28,916 bases of DNA from JACCXG01 sp963785755 (GCA_963785755.1 CAWAXG010000001.1:1-28916); one strand, 5' to 3'. Shown: positions 9,374 through 19,031, counted from the stretch's first letter. The notes: generated by a model not told the origin, from the letters alone. Made by a program: numbers and translations.

Positions 9374-10622
9374 TCAGAGAAGCCGCAGGAACGCGATGAT
9401 GTCCTTGATGTCCTGTTGGGTCAGGAGAATGTTCGAATCAGAAAGGGGGAAGCCCAGGTTCGAGGTGAACATGAACACGTACTGTTCCAGGACGGCCTCG
9501 AGGTCCTTCGCCGAGTTGTCGTGAAAGTACGGCGCCGTATGCCGCACACCCCAAAGCTGCGGCGTCTTGAACATGTTCGCGAAAAACCCTGGATGGGCGA
9601 GGCAGAGCTCCTTGGGCGGAAGGAACTGCGCCAGCATCGGGATGTTGTAGACGTCCGTGATCATGATTCCCGGATCCGGTGAGTTGACCCGCAGGGTCGT
9701 GCCGCACGGATCGGTGACGTCAAACGTGCGGACCGGATTGTTCAGGAGGTTTCGTGAGCTCACCAGGATGTCGAACGCACGCCACCCCGGCGGCGCGCCG
9801 GTTGGGACGGTGGTGAACTCGATTCGCCGTGTTCAGCATCGGCCCGCTGTGACAGAGGGCGCACACACCTTTCTTGCTCGGCGGATTCCACGGCGCATCG
9901 ACGAAGAACTCCCGCCCGCGCTTCTCGGACGCCGTGTGTCCCTGCGGCAAGTCCGGAGCTGGACCACCCTGGGCGAACGACTTCAGCGACTTGCTCGAAA
10001 AGAAGCGGTTGTCGGTCGCTGGAAGGCTGCGATCGCGTCGAGCTGGGCCTGTCGTCGGCGCGATGGTGGCCTGCGCGTGCCGGGTGATCGCGCCCGACGC
10101 CTGCGCCTGCAGGTCAGGGTCCCGCATGTCGTACATCAATGCCGGATCGAGCCCGGGCGTGTTGACCGTGCTCGGAACCCCGCGGGCAAGGACGACGGAG
10201 GTCGCGGACGGGTCGTCCACGAGGACCACGCCCTCCGGCAGGTCGCGTTCGATCAGGATCGTCGCGTGAGCGGCAATCCGGCTGGTGCCGCTGAAGAAGT
10301 CGTCGAGGCCATCGTGGCTGAACAGCGGCTCGGACGGGTTTTCCGAAAAGCGCTCGGCCACTTCTGCCGGGTCGATGGTGCCGTCGTCCCCGGAATGGCA
10401 GGTGCGACAGGTCCGGCCGTTGCCGCCGAACGTCTCATGGTCGAACAGGCGCTGACCTTCACTCAGTTCAGCGGCCGCGACGGCGAGAGGCGAGACGCGA
10501 TTCAGACCGGGAGGCCCTGACGCCAGCCATGTGGCAGCCGCCCACGCGGCGCTACCGCACAGGACGGCGGCTGTCCACGTTGTCATGCGTCGTGCGGCCG
10601 GCAGATGTCGGGTGCTGTCCAT
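9374..10622 (-). CDS. Di-haem c-type cytochrome, cytochrome c peroxidase/MauG-like
   Basis: Two haem-binding CxxCH motifs are visible, GRTCRTCHSGDDG (about residue 70) and GVCALCHSGPM (about residue 260). A signal-like start, TTWTAAVLCGSAAWAAATWL, points to periplasmic haem attachment. Other recognisable stretches are ARGVPSTVNTPGLDPALMYD, QLWGVRHTAPYFHDNSAKDL and DIKDIIAFLRLL at the C terminus, the last two typical of the second haem domain of di-haem peroxidases. One frame change near 9820 joins GPMLNTAN to TVPTGAPPGW and FDILVSSRNLLNNPV. A compensating pair lies near 10025-10050 (see findings). The family reduces peroxide or oxidises protein partners; which applies here cannot be told. An alternative start is the next ATG, at MTTWTAAV. 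Confidence 0.82.
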
Positions 10623-10733
10623 GGAGCCTCCTGGTTCTCAGGCGCGTAACGTACCCGGGGCGCGCCTGGAAGTCGCAAGCCTGCGGCAGGAAAACGGCAG
10701 GATCCGGGCAGGGCGGCCAGATGGGCCGGGGCG

Positions 10734-10766
10734 TAGAATGGGTGCCATTCCTGGCTGCTGGCACCC
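10734..10766 (+). promoter_or_regulatory. -10-like box and perfect inverted repeat touching the kinase start codon
   Basis: TAGAAT at 10734-10739 resembles a -10 box. It is followed at once by GGGTGCCA (10740-10747) and, after 11 bases, its perfect complement TGGCACCC (10759-10766), which abuts the ATG at 10767. The 9-mer CCTGGCTGC occurs inside the loop (10750-10758) and again inside the coding start (10772-10780). There is no clear Shine-Dalgarno sequence. The arrangement could be an operator at the transcription start or an mRNA hairpin limiting initiation; both are inference. Confidence 0.4.
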
Positions 10767-13338
10767 ATGTCCCTGGCTGCGGGAGAGCGAATCGGCCGTT
10801 ACGAAATCCTGGCGCCAATCGGCGCCGGAAGCATGGGCGAGGTCTATCGCGCTCGAGACTCACAACTCGATCGGTCGGTCGCGATCAAGATCCTGACGTC
10901 GTCGCGGCATGCGACGACCCTGCAGCTGGAGCGATTTCAGCGTGAAGCGCGGGCAATCGCCCGGATAACCCACCCGCACATCTGCACCATTCACGACGTC
11001 GGCGAGGTCGACGGCGTGCCGTTTCTCGTGATGGAGCTGCTCGAGGGAGAAACGCTCGCCGAACGTCTGCGAGGGCGGTCCCGTTCCCGTGGATCGGGCG
11101 GTCGCGCTCGCCGGCGACATCGCCGGGGCTCTCGACGCCGCCCACAGGAAGGGCGTGGTTCATCGCGATCTGAAGCCGAGCAACGTCATGCTCGCCGGCG
11201 GCGGAGTGAAACTTCTCGATTTCGGGCTCGCAAAACTGCGGGACCTCGAACGCGAGGAGACCGTCGACCGATCCACGCAGAGCCTCGAACTGACCGAGCA
11301 GGGCACGGTGCTCGGCACGATCCCGTATATGGCGCCGGAGCAGGTCGAGGGGCGCGACGCGGATGCACGCACGGACATCTTTGCGCTGGGGGTGATTCTC
11401 TACGAGATGTCCGCGGGCCGCCCGCCGTTCGAGGGACGCAGTCGCGCGAGTCTCATGGCCGCCATCCTGACGCACGATCCGCAGCCGCTGTCATCGCTCC
11501 GAGGCGGCGTTCCCGCCAGCCTCGATCGCGTCGTCAGGAAGTGCCTGGCCAAGGATCCGAATGACCGCTGGCAAAGCGCTGCGGATCTTGCCGCGGCGCT
11601 GCGGTGGAGCAGAGATGACAGCGGAGCACGCCGTGACGAATGGGCAGCGGCCGTAGAGCGGCTGCCGTTCAACCGCACGGTAGCGGCGGGGCTGACAATT
11701 GGTGCCGCCGCTGGTGCCATCGCCATGTGGATGCTGGCGGCCCGCGGCGTGGTCGGTCGCACACCCGCGCTGACTCCTGAGTTCATCCCGATCACGTTCC
11801 GGAATGGCACCGTCTCCGCGGCCCGTTTCGCATCGGACGGTGAGACCGTCATCTACAGTGCCGCGTGGAACGGCGGACCCTACGCGTTGTTCATGACCCG
11901 GCGCGGCATTCCCGAATCGCGACCGCTCAACATCTCTGACGCCAGGCTGCTCGGCGTGTCATCCAGCGGCGACCTGGTCTTTCTCCGCGGCCGTCATGAC
12001 GCGGTGAGGTTCCTCCTGCCTGCACGCACGGGGACCCTTGCCAGGGTTGCACTGACCGGCGGCGCGCCGCGCGAGATTCTCGACGACGTGATTGCAGCCG
12101 ACTGGAGACCGGGCAGCGACGAGCTCGCCGTCGTCCGCCGGGACCGGCTGGAGTTTCCCGTCGGGCAACACCATTCACGGACGGCACCAGTTCACGTATG
12201 TCCGGATCGCGCCGGACGGCCAGAGACTCGCGCTCGTCGAAGGGTCGAGTATCGTCGTGCTCGATCGCTCCGGGCAGAAGACGACGTTGTCCTCCGGATG
12301 GGGAGACATGATCAGCTCTTGCGTGGTCTCCGTCAGGTGATGAGGTGTGGTTCACGGCGAATCGCCGTCGCCAACGATGTTTCCCGTGGACGTTGCGCGC
12401 TGTCTCGCTGGACGGCAGGGAGCGCGTGCTTTTTTCTTCCGCCGGGACACTGCTGTCGATCCTCGACGTCTTCCACGATGGCCGTGCCCTGATCGCGACG
12501 CACGTCGCCAGGATGGGGTGCTCATGTGTCCGCGCCAGGGGAGGTTCAGCCGCGAGAGCTCTCCTGGCTCGATGGCTCCGCGCCAGAGGCGCTCTCGCGT
12601 GACGGCGGCTCGGTGCTGTTCAGCGAAGTGCTCAGAGGTGCCGGGAAACGGTTCGATTTACCTGCGCAAAACCGACGGCTCGGACGCCATCCGACTCGGC
12701 GATGGATTTGGCGAAGATCTCTCGCCGGATGGGAAGTGGGTTCTGGCAACCCCGGTCGGAACCCGCCAGCACTGGATCATCATGCCGACCGGGCCTGGAT
12801 CGGCGATCACTCTCCCGCCAGGACCGCTGGTGGCCCGTGGGGAGGCCAACTTTCTGCCCAACGGACGTCAGATCGTGTTCGGAGGAAGGGAGAAGGATCG
12901 CGGCGGGCGCATCTATGTCCAGGACATCGACGGAGGATCGATTCGCGCCATCTCTCCTGAGAATGTCGGAACACAAGGGCTGGCGACTCCCGACAGCCGC
13001 TATGTCGTCGGGAGAACCACGGAACATGTGTTCAAGTTTGCCGTCGACGGCAGCGCACCGATCCCTTTGACCTATCTGGATCCGGACGACGAGCCGTTGC
13101 AGTGGAGCCCCGATGGATCTCTCCTGTTTGTCACGGCGGGCCGGTGCGTGGCCGGCGGCGGTGGACCGGGTGAACACGGCTACGGGCGACCGCGGAGTCG
13201 TGGAAAACGATTCAGCCAGCGGACCTGGCTGGCATAGACGCGGTCTTCAGAATCCTGATCACCCCGGATGGCAAGTCCTACTGCCACGATTACGTGCGCG
13301 TCCTCTCGGAGCTGTTCGTCGTCGAGGGGTTGAAGTGA
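10767..13338 (+). CDS. Transmembrane Ser/Thr protein kinase with propeller-like C-terminal part
   Basis: The kinase domain begins almost at the N terminus (residues about 10-275). It shows GAGSMGEVYRARD, SVAIKIL, ITHPHICTIHDVGEVDGVPF, HRDLKPSNVML, LLDFGLAKL and GTIPYMAPEQ, all catalytic signatures of a Hanks-type kinase. A single membrane helix (VAAGLTIGAAAGAIAMWML, about residue 310) leads to an outer part with PD40-like blades (ARFASDGETVIYSAAW, IAPDGQRLALVEG, LSPDGKWVLATP, WSPDGSLLFV). The C terminus, HDYVRVLSELFVVEGLK, ends in TGA at 13336-13338. About seven frame changes are needed (near 11080, 12154, 12335, 12525, 12645, 13160 and 13200). At 12154 the sequence GTTTCCCG has one T too many. 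The stop overlaps the GTG start of the downstream winged-helix/FHA gene. I infer that the two form one signalling unit. Confidence 0.88.
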
Positions 13339-14000
13339 GCGCCGTCTCGTTCGGGAGCTTCGTGCTCGATCTGGACACGCGCGAGCTGCGCCGCGGCCGC
13401 GAGTCCGTCGCGCTCTCGCCAAAGGCGTATCAGCTCCTCGAAGTGCTCGTCGTCAACAGGCCGAAGGCGCTGTCGAAATCAGCACTGCAGGAGCGACTGT
13501 GGCCCGACACGTTCGTGCTCGAGAAGAACCTGGTCAATCTCGTCGCCGAAATCCGGGAAGCGCTTGGCGACAGCGCGAGCAACCCGCGGTTCGTGCGTAC
13601 GGTGCCGCGATTCGGCTACGCGTTCCGGGACTCGACGTCCGAGGCGCCGGCCAGCGGCGCCAAGAGTCGCCGGGCGGACGTACGAGTCCGTCTGGTATGG
13701 GCTGGAGGCCGCGCCGCCCTGACCGACGGCGAGTACGTCCTCGGCCGCGACCCCGATCTCGAGCTGTTCCTCGATGCGCACGATGTCTCCAGGCGACATG
13801 CGCGCCTGACAATCGCGGGCAGCGAGGCAACCATCGAGGATCTCAACAGCAAGAACGGCACGTTCGTCTCGGATCGACGCGTCGACTCGCCGACGCGACT
13901 CGTGAACGGCGATTCGATTCGTCTCGGCTCGGTCAGGCTGACGTTCACCGCGGTCCGGAATCGTGGCTCGACCGTGACAGAGTCACGTGCCGAACGGTGA
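13335..14000 (+). CDS. Winged-helix DNA-binding protein with C-terminal FHA domain
   Basis: This intact 221-aa protein starts at GTG 13335, inside the kinase stop (GTGA). Residues about 5-95 are an OmpR/PhoB-type winged helix: LDTRELRRGRESVALSPKAY, LLEVLVVNRPKALSKSALQE, LWPDTF, LVNLVAEIREALGD and FVRTVPRFGYAFR. Residues about 120-210 are a forkhead-associated domain: YVLGRDPDLELFL, DVSRRHARLTI, IEDLNSKNGTF and LVNGDSIRLGSVRLTF. The GR, SRRHA and NGT motifs that bind phosphothreonine are all present. It has no receiver domain. By family knowledge, FHA domains read phosphothreonine, so the adjacent kinase is the likely input and promoter binding the output. The design recalls mycobacterial EmbR, which also joins a winged helix to FHA but has an extra domain between them. 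The targets are unknown. Confidence 0.9.
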   Translation: MSAVSFGSFVLDLDTRELRRGRESVALSPKAYQLLEVLVVNRPKALSKSALQERLWPDTFVLEKNLVNLVAEIREALGDSASNPRFVRTVPRFGYAFRDSTSEAPASGAKSRRADVRVRLVWAGGRAALTDGEYVLGRDPDLELFLDAHDVSRRHARLTIAGSEATIEDLNSKNGTFVSDRRVDSPTRLVNGDSIRLGSVRLTFTAVRNRGSTVTESRAER

Positions 14001-14008
14001 GTGCTGAC

Positions 14009-14165
14009 GCGCGCTGGGATGGGATCGGGTCCACAAGAACATCGCGGCGTACGGCGGTGACCTGGCGATCCGTCTTTGTCATGGGGCACTCGTCCGGCGG
14101 GCAGCTTGCCGCGTTGATGTACCGACGATCGCTACGCCAAAGCGGCGGGCTTCTCACTGGCGATT
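14009..14165 (+). pseudogene. Internal scrap of an alpha/beta-hydrolase (esterase) gene
   Basis: Joined across frames, this stretch reads RALGWVHKNIAAYGGD, then VFVMGHSSGGQLAALM, then CTDDRYAKAAGFSLAIIRG. This is the central part of a carboxylesterase-type alpha/beta hydrolase, with the nucleophile elbow GHSSG. There is no start, no His/Asp part and no C terminus. The homology begins within about ten bases of the stop codon of the FHA gene and ends where an antisense scrap begins. It has at least two internal shifts. It is not a working gene; it is either a deletion remnant or an assembly join. Confidence 0.6.
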
Positions 14166-14166
14166 A

Positions 14167-14364
14167 TCAGGGGCGCTGTGCACGATGACATCGATGTTGG
14201 CGATGCCGCGGCTGCCGACGCCAATCGCCACACGGGCGCCGGGCTGAAGCCGTGCCGCGAGGCCGCACTGCCTCGAGCCGGTGCACGCGCTGTCGGCACG
14301 CACGTCGGCGAGCCGGAAGTCGGGGAAGTCCTGAGCGGACGATGAGTAGTCGGGACGGAAGCAT
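14167..14364 (-). pseudogene. 5' scrap of a LarA-like (DUF2088, nickel-pincer isomerase) gene
   Basis: Read on the minus strand from the ATG at 14364, the product starts MLPSRLLIVR. After one shift it continues QDFPDFRLADVRA and GLAARLQPGARVAIGVGSRG followed by IANIDVIVHSA. From memory, the GVGSRGIANI signature and its position near the N terminus match the lactate-racemase-domain proteins annotated as nickel-pincer-dependent isomerases. Only about 65 residues remain; the frame then runs into the antisense of the esterase scrap and stops. Family assignment is moderate and rests on this short motif. It is divergent from the gamma-glutamyltransferase gene, 52 bases away. Confidence 0.42.
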
Positions 14365-14416
14365 CGCGCCAAGCGCGGATAATCCCACCACTTTGAGGAT
14401 CGGGGAGGTGGCGTCA

Positions 14417-16266
14417 ATGCGAACAGCCGGTCGCTCCGCGGCAGCGCTCGTCGTCTGTCTCGTCGTCGCGGTGTCAGGCCTGTCGTCCAGGGCCGCCGAT
14501 CACCCGCCGGTGATGGGTCGCAATGCCGCCGTGTCCGCCGGGCATCCGCTCACGACGGCCGCCGCGTTCGAGACGCTGCTGAAAGGCGGCAACGCGTTCG
14601 ACGCGGGCGTGGCCGCGATGCTCGTGGGTGGCGTCGTCGAACAGGATCTGTACAGCCTTGGCGGCGAAGGCCTGGTGCTCGTCTATCCGCGCAGCAGCCG
14701 CAAGGTCGTTTCCGTGGTCGGTCAAGGCTGGGCGCCGAAAGCGGCAACCGTCGATTGGTATGTCTCGCGGGGCAAGACGATGGCGGGGGTCGGCCTCGAC
14801 CCCGCGGTCGTTCCGGGCGCGCTGCACGCGGCGCTGACCGTGCTCGAACGATGGGGCACGATGACGTTCGAGCAGGTGGCGGCCCGGGCGATCGAATACG
14901 CCGAGCGCGGCTTCCCACTGCGGCCGCGGACGGCGCAGGCGATCGACGCGAATCGCAAGTTCATCGAGTCGTGGCCGGACAATCGCCGGATGTGGCTGAA
15001 GCCGGACGGCTCCGCCTACAAGGCCGGGGACACGATCGTGCTGCCGGATCTGGCGCGCACGCTCAATCGAATGGTCGATGCCGAGCGCCGTGCGGCCCGG
15101 CGGGGCAGGGCCGCCGGGATCGCCGCCGCTCGCGACAGGTTCTACAAGGGAGACATCGCGCGCGAGATGGTCGGCTTTCCTCAAGCAGCACGACGCGCCC
15201 TGGGAGCTCGACGACTTCTCGGAGTTCTTCGCCAAGGTCGAAGAGCCCGCGATGACGACCTATCGAGGGTACGAGGTTTACAAGCACTCGTTCGGCAGCC
15301 AGGGACCGGCATTGCTCGAAGCGCTGAACATCCTGGAGCAGCTCGACATCAAGTCGATGGGACGGAACAGCGCCGACTACGTCCACACGGTGGTGGAAGC
15401 GTTGAAGCTCGCCTACGCCGATCGCGACAGCTACTTTGCCGACCAGGCATTCGTCGAGAGTCCCGCCGAGGGTCTGTTGTCGAAGGCTTACGCGCAGAAG
15501 CGTGCCGCGCAGATCGATCCGCGCCGCGCGTCGCGCGGCTACCTGGCCGGCGACCCGCTGCCGTTCGATTCCAAAGTGAAGACGTGGCCGTACTGGATCG
15601 CGAATATCGCCGATGCCGTGGCGTCTGCGCCCGTGGCGGGCGATGACGATCCCACCGCCGGGATCGTCAAGGACACGACGCATATTTCGGTCATCGACCG
15701 CGCCGGCAATGTGTTCGACAGCACACCGAGCGGTGCCTGGCTCCCGACGTCCGTCGTCCTCGGATCCACGGGCGTCATGATGAGCGTTCGCGGAGAGTCG
15801 TTCTGGCTCGACAAGACGCGCGCGGCCCAGTTACGTCCGCGCTCGCGGCCGCGCTACACGCTGACGCCGAGCATCGTGCTGAAGAACGGCGAGCCGTTCA
15901 TGGCGATCGGCACACCCGGGGGCGACAACCAGGAACAGACCATCCTGCAAGGCCTGCTGAACGTCGTCGAATTCTGGCAGGAGTGGTACCCGAACCTGCA
16001 CGAGGCGTTCCGCTGGCCGCGCGTGCAGACGCTGCACTTCTACGGGTCGTTCTGGCCGCACGCTGGCGGATTCAATCAGCTCAACCTCGAATCGGACTTT
16101 CCTGACTTCGGTCGTCGAGGAGCTGAAAACGCGCGGTCACGACGTCAAGACGATCGCGCCACGGAGCATCCCGAGCTGCGCGACGGCCGTGCTCGTCGAT
16201 CCGGCAACGGGCACGCGGATCGCGGGTGCGGATCCGCGGCGGGATTGCTTCGCGATGGCGTACTGA
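14417..16266 (+). CDS. Gamma-glutamyltransferase family protein, secreted
   Basis: The start ATG at 14417 has a good ribosome site (GGGGAGGTG, 14401-14409) and opens a signal peptide, SAAALVVCLVVAVSGLSSRA. GATAAT at 14378-14383 is a possible -10. The body follows the Ntn-hydrolase family: AVSAGHPLTTAAAFETLLKG, GGNAFDAGVAAML, GLDPAVVPGALHAAL, FYKGDIAREMV, EALKLAYADRDSYFAD, then DTTHISVIDRAGNVFDSTPS and AIGTPGGDNQEQ. The Thr pair in DTTH includes the conserved nucleophile formed by self-cleavage, so the proenzyme should mature into two chains. One shift lies near 15177 (GGCTTTCCTC, one T too many) and one near 16110. The C terminus reads VVEELKTRGHDVKTIAPRSI and ends DCFAMAY. It probably cleaves gamma-glutamyl compounds such as glutathione in the periplasm. 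Confidence 0.9.
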
Positions 16267-16297
16267 CCGCGACGGCTTCGTGCGCCAAGGCCGGTGG

Positions 16298-16317
16298 CTT
16301 CCGGCTTCAGCCGGAAG
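16298..16317. terminator. Bidirectional hairpin between convergent genes
   Basis: CTTCCGGC, loop TTCA, GCCGGAAG form a perfect 8-bp GC-rich stem. It sits between the gamma-glutamyltransferase stop (16266) and the pectate lyase stop (16330), where both transcripts would end. There is no U-tract, so it may act mainly as an RNA stabiliser or be one copy of a dispersed repeat. Confidence 0.55.
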
Positions 16318-16329
16318 GCTCAACATCTC

Positions 16330-18080
16330 CTACCGGGCGCGCTTCGCGAGATAAGCACTGAGCACGCCGACGTTGTCGGCGAACGTGCGCGACCGGATGA
16401 TCCGCTGCTTCGGCGGCTCCGGCCCCGAGAACACCTCCAGCGTCTCGTTCTCTTTCATCGTCAATGTCTTTCCGCCCAGCGTCACCACGAGATCGCGGCC
16501 GGCCAGCACCGATACCAGGCGGTCGGCTTTGCCGATCGCCCCGTCTTCGACCCAGGCGCCGCGCGCATCCATAGACTCGATCAGCCGCGCGGACGCGAGG
16601 TTCGAGCGCCTGCCCTTCGGCGGCCGCGGATTCAGTACCCGCCGGCAGCAGCCGTGTACTCGTCCACGGCGAGAGGCCGTGCAGCCTGTCCGGTCTCTTC
16701 AGAGACGGCGCGTCCGCGCCCAGGAGCGTCTTGTATTCCTTCTCGATGTCGGCGAATCCGGCACCGGAGGTCAGCACGGCATAGTGGGTAATCACCGACT
16801 GGTCGTTGTAGCTCAGTTCATAGCCGTCGACATTCGTCACGCCCTGTCCGACAGCGGTGACGCGCGTGCCCTTGGTGACGTACAGAGGGCGGTTCGTCTT
16901 CAGCTCGTAGAAGCGCGCCGCGCACGGCGTCCGTCCGGGGCAGGCACGGCGCCGGATTTCGGACGGGGTCTCGACCTCTGGCAGGATCGACCGCTTGTAG
17001 TACGCCAGCGCACGCGGCAGGGGCTCCAGGTACTTCTGCTTGCCCGTCTCCCGATAGAGCAGCATCAGCGCCCGCATCACGCTCTGTGATTCCCCGCCGG
17101 TGATCGACGGCGGCTCGAACTGCCGCGCCCACGCCGGGTGCATCTCGCGGTCGTACTGCTGCGCCCACCCGGGCTGCGGCTCCGGCATCTGCGAGAGGAG
17201 CATGAACTCTCCACCCTTCTCCGCCGCCGCCAGGTAACGCGGCTCCTTGTAGATCCGTGCGGCCTCGAGCATGGCATCGAGCGCATCGACGATGGAGTTG
17301 TCGTTGAAGGTGTAGTGGGTGTAGTAGTCCGCCCCCGGCCAGGTCCGCGGCCAGGACTCCGGGTAGCTCGCGCGCTTGACCGGGTACTCCGCGGGATCGG
17401 GGAAGCGCGAGTAGCGCTGCGGCCAGGCGCCGTTCGGATGCTGCGCCTTCACGAGACTGTCGAGCGCAAAGCGCGCCGCGTCGTGAATCGCGGCGTCGCT
17501 GAAATCGAGCTCGCGATCGACCCGCATCAGCAGCCGCATCGCCGCCTGCGTGACGTTGTCGTCGAGCGTCGTCGGCCGGGTGGATTTGTCGGTGCCTGGC
17601 TGCGCACAGCGGCCGTCGGCGCGATAGGGAAACGGCGCACGCTTCTGGGGATCGAACTCGATGTAGTAATCCCAGCCGCCGCTGCAGTACCTGCCCCTTG
17701 ACGAGCGCGCGGGCCACGTCGCGCGCCGCGTCACGGTAGTAGGTGTCCCCGGTCGCCTGGTAGGCGTCCAGGTAGGCCATGCCGACGAGGGGAGTGCCGT
17801 CGCGCTGGATCTCGACGCGCGTCGGTCCCTCGCTCATCTCCGAGCGGCCGTAGCTGAGATCCTCGGCGTAGGCGAAGTGATAGCCGCCTTCTGTCGCGAC
17901 CTTCGTCCTGTAGAACTCCACGGCCTTCCGCAGCGCCGCCTGCGCCCGCTCGCGCAGCGCGCCTATCGTCAGCCTGACCCGGACCTTCAGTGAGCGCAGG
18001 TGCAGCGATTGCCGCGGCCATGGCCACCGCCAGGCCGGGAATCAGGAGAGTGCGGACCGCGTCTTTTCAATGAGCAACAT
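16330..18080 (-). CDS. Pectate lyase, PL10 (PelA/Pel-15E-like), secreted
   Basis: The gene encodes a polysaccharide lyase of the pectate lyase 10 type, which cleaves polygalacturonate by beta-elimination outside the cell. Diagnostic stretches are AEDLSYGRSEMSEGPTRVEI, YCSGGWDYYIEFDPQKRAPF, TTLDDNVTQAAMRLLMRV, AQHPNGAWPQRYSRFPDP, YYTHYTFNDNSIVDALDAML and YELKTNRPLYVTKGTRV. The N terminus carries a hydrophobic signal-like segment (LLIPGLAVAMAAAIAAPAL). The C-terminal part reads ASARLIESMDARGAWVEDG and ends AYLAKRAR. Shifts are needed near 18030, 17960, 17690 and 16610. The ATG at 18080 is the best start but depends on a shift right after it. At about 580 aa it is longer than a bare PL10 catalytic domain. 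It suggests a plant-debris diet. Confidence 0.83.
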
Positions 18081-18167
18081 GCTTGGCTCTCATCGTCTGG
18101 CCGGGAATCGGCCGGCCACGAGGATGCCACGATAGACCGGTCCGCCGGCATCCGCCGATCGGCTTGC

Positions 18168-18255
18168 CGTACTTTTCCCTGACCCGCGCGCGTAGTATTT
18201 CGGCCCCGCCAGCCGTAGTTCTGCGATTCCTCCCGCCCGCAGAGACACGTAGACT
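18168..18255 (+). promoter_or_regulatory. Promoter with phased CGTA boxes, copy A
   Basis: CGTAC at 18168, CGTAG at 18191 and CGTAG at 18214 are spaced exactly 23 bases apart. They are followed by a -35-like TTCCTC (18227-18232), a 17-base spacer and a -10-like TAGACT (18250-18255). The ATG at 18280 follows 24 bases later. The whole block aligns with copy B upstream of 20193. The remaining 5' part of the gap (18081-18167) is the leader side of the pectate lyase and contains a 7-bp inverted repeat, TGGCCGG/CCGGCCA (18098-18118). Confidence 0.6.
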
Positions 18256-18279
18256 TCGACCGTCCGGAAACCGATCACC

Positions 18280-19031
18280 ATGCCAAAGCGACTCATCGTT
18301 TTCATGTTTGCTCTCTGCCTGCTGCCGACAGGCTCCGCCGTGGCGCAAGCAGTGCCGTACGCTGTGCCTGCCCCGGACGAAGGCTGGCGCATCACCATTT
18401 ACCCGGTGCTGGCCTGGGTGCCCTCCGGCATCGAAACCGACCTCAGCCTGCCGCCATCGGGCGGCGACGCCGGGTTTGCCGGGGAGATCATCGATTCACG
18501 CTTCGACGGCGCATTTCTCGGCGGCTTCTCGGCCGCCAAAGGCGCGTGGCGCATCGACGCGGACGGCCTGTGGGCGGCCTTTGGCGGCGATCGCCTCGAG
18601 TTGCCGGTGTTCACTGTGGACGCGGACGTGATCTACCTGCACGTCTCCGGAGGTTTCAGGCTTTTCAAGGATCTCTATGCGACGGCCGGCGTCCGCCGAT
18701 TTGCGGTGAAGTACAACATCGACGCCGACGCCTTCGGCAGCTTCGAGCGAAAGCCTGGCGTGTGGGATCCGCTGATCGGTCTCGGCTGGCACACCCAGGG
18801 ACGGACCTTCGAGTGGCATGCCATCTTCGAGGGCGGAGGGTTCGGCGTCGGCTCGGATGTCGATGTGGCCACTTCGGCGCGAGCGGACTGGAAGCCGATT
18901 CCGACACTTCGGCATCACCGGGGGCTATCAGTTCCTCTACTTCAAGATCTCCGATGACCGCGCTGGGCCGCCCGTTCACGGTGAAGCAGACGCTCCACGG
19001 TCCGATTGTGGGCGTGGGCCTTTACTTCTGA
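18280..19031 (+). CDS. Secreted beta-barrel-like outer-membrane protein, function unknown
   Basis: A clear signal peptide (LIVFMFALCLLPTGSAVAQA) is followed by alternating amphipathic strands with many aromatic and Gly residues: WRITIYPVLAWVPSGIETDL, FDGAFLGGFSAAKGAWRID, VIYLHVSGGFRLFKDLYATA and WDPLIGLGWHTQGRTFEW. The C-terminal part, FGITGGYQFLYFKISD and TLHGPIVGVGLYF, ends in Tyr-Phe as outer-membrane barrels do. Small shifts lie near 18900 and 18955. The size (about 250 aa) suits an 8-strand barrel. It is 28 bases upstream of the symporter gene and probably co-transcribed with it from the phased-box promoter. No ligand or family is recognised with confidence. Confidence 0.72.

Noticed and set aside
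9657..10520. Long plus-strand open frame opposite the cytochrome gene
   Set aside because: It is an antisense shadow in GC-rich DNA; the minus strand carries CxxCH motifs and peroxidase-like segments.
14252..14416. Upstream in-frame extension of the gamma-glutamyltransferase
   Set aside because: It overlaps the antisense LarA-like scrap, has no similarity, and the ATG at 14417 has a strong ribosome site and opens a signal peptide.
18168..18255. Pho box reading of the phased boxes
   Set aside because: Pho boxes are built from repeats every 11 bases; here the intervening 11-base positions do not match, only every 22 or 23.
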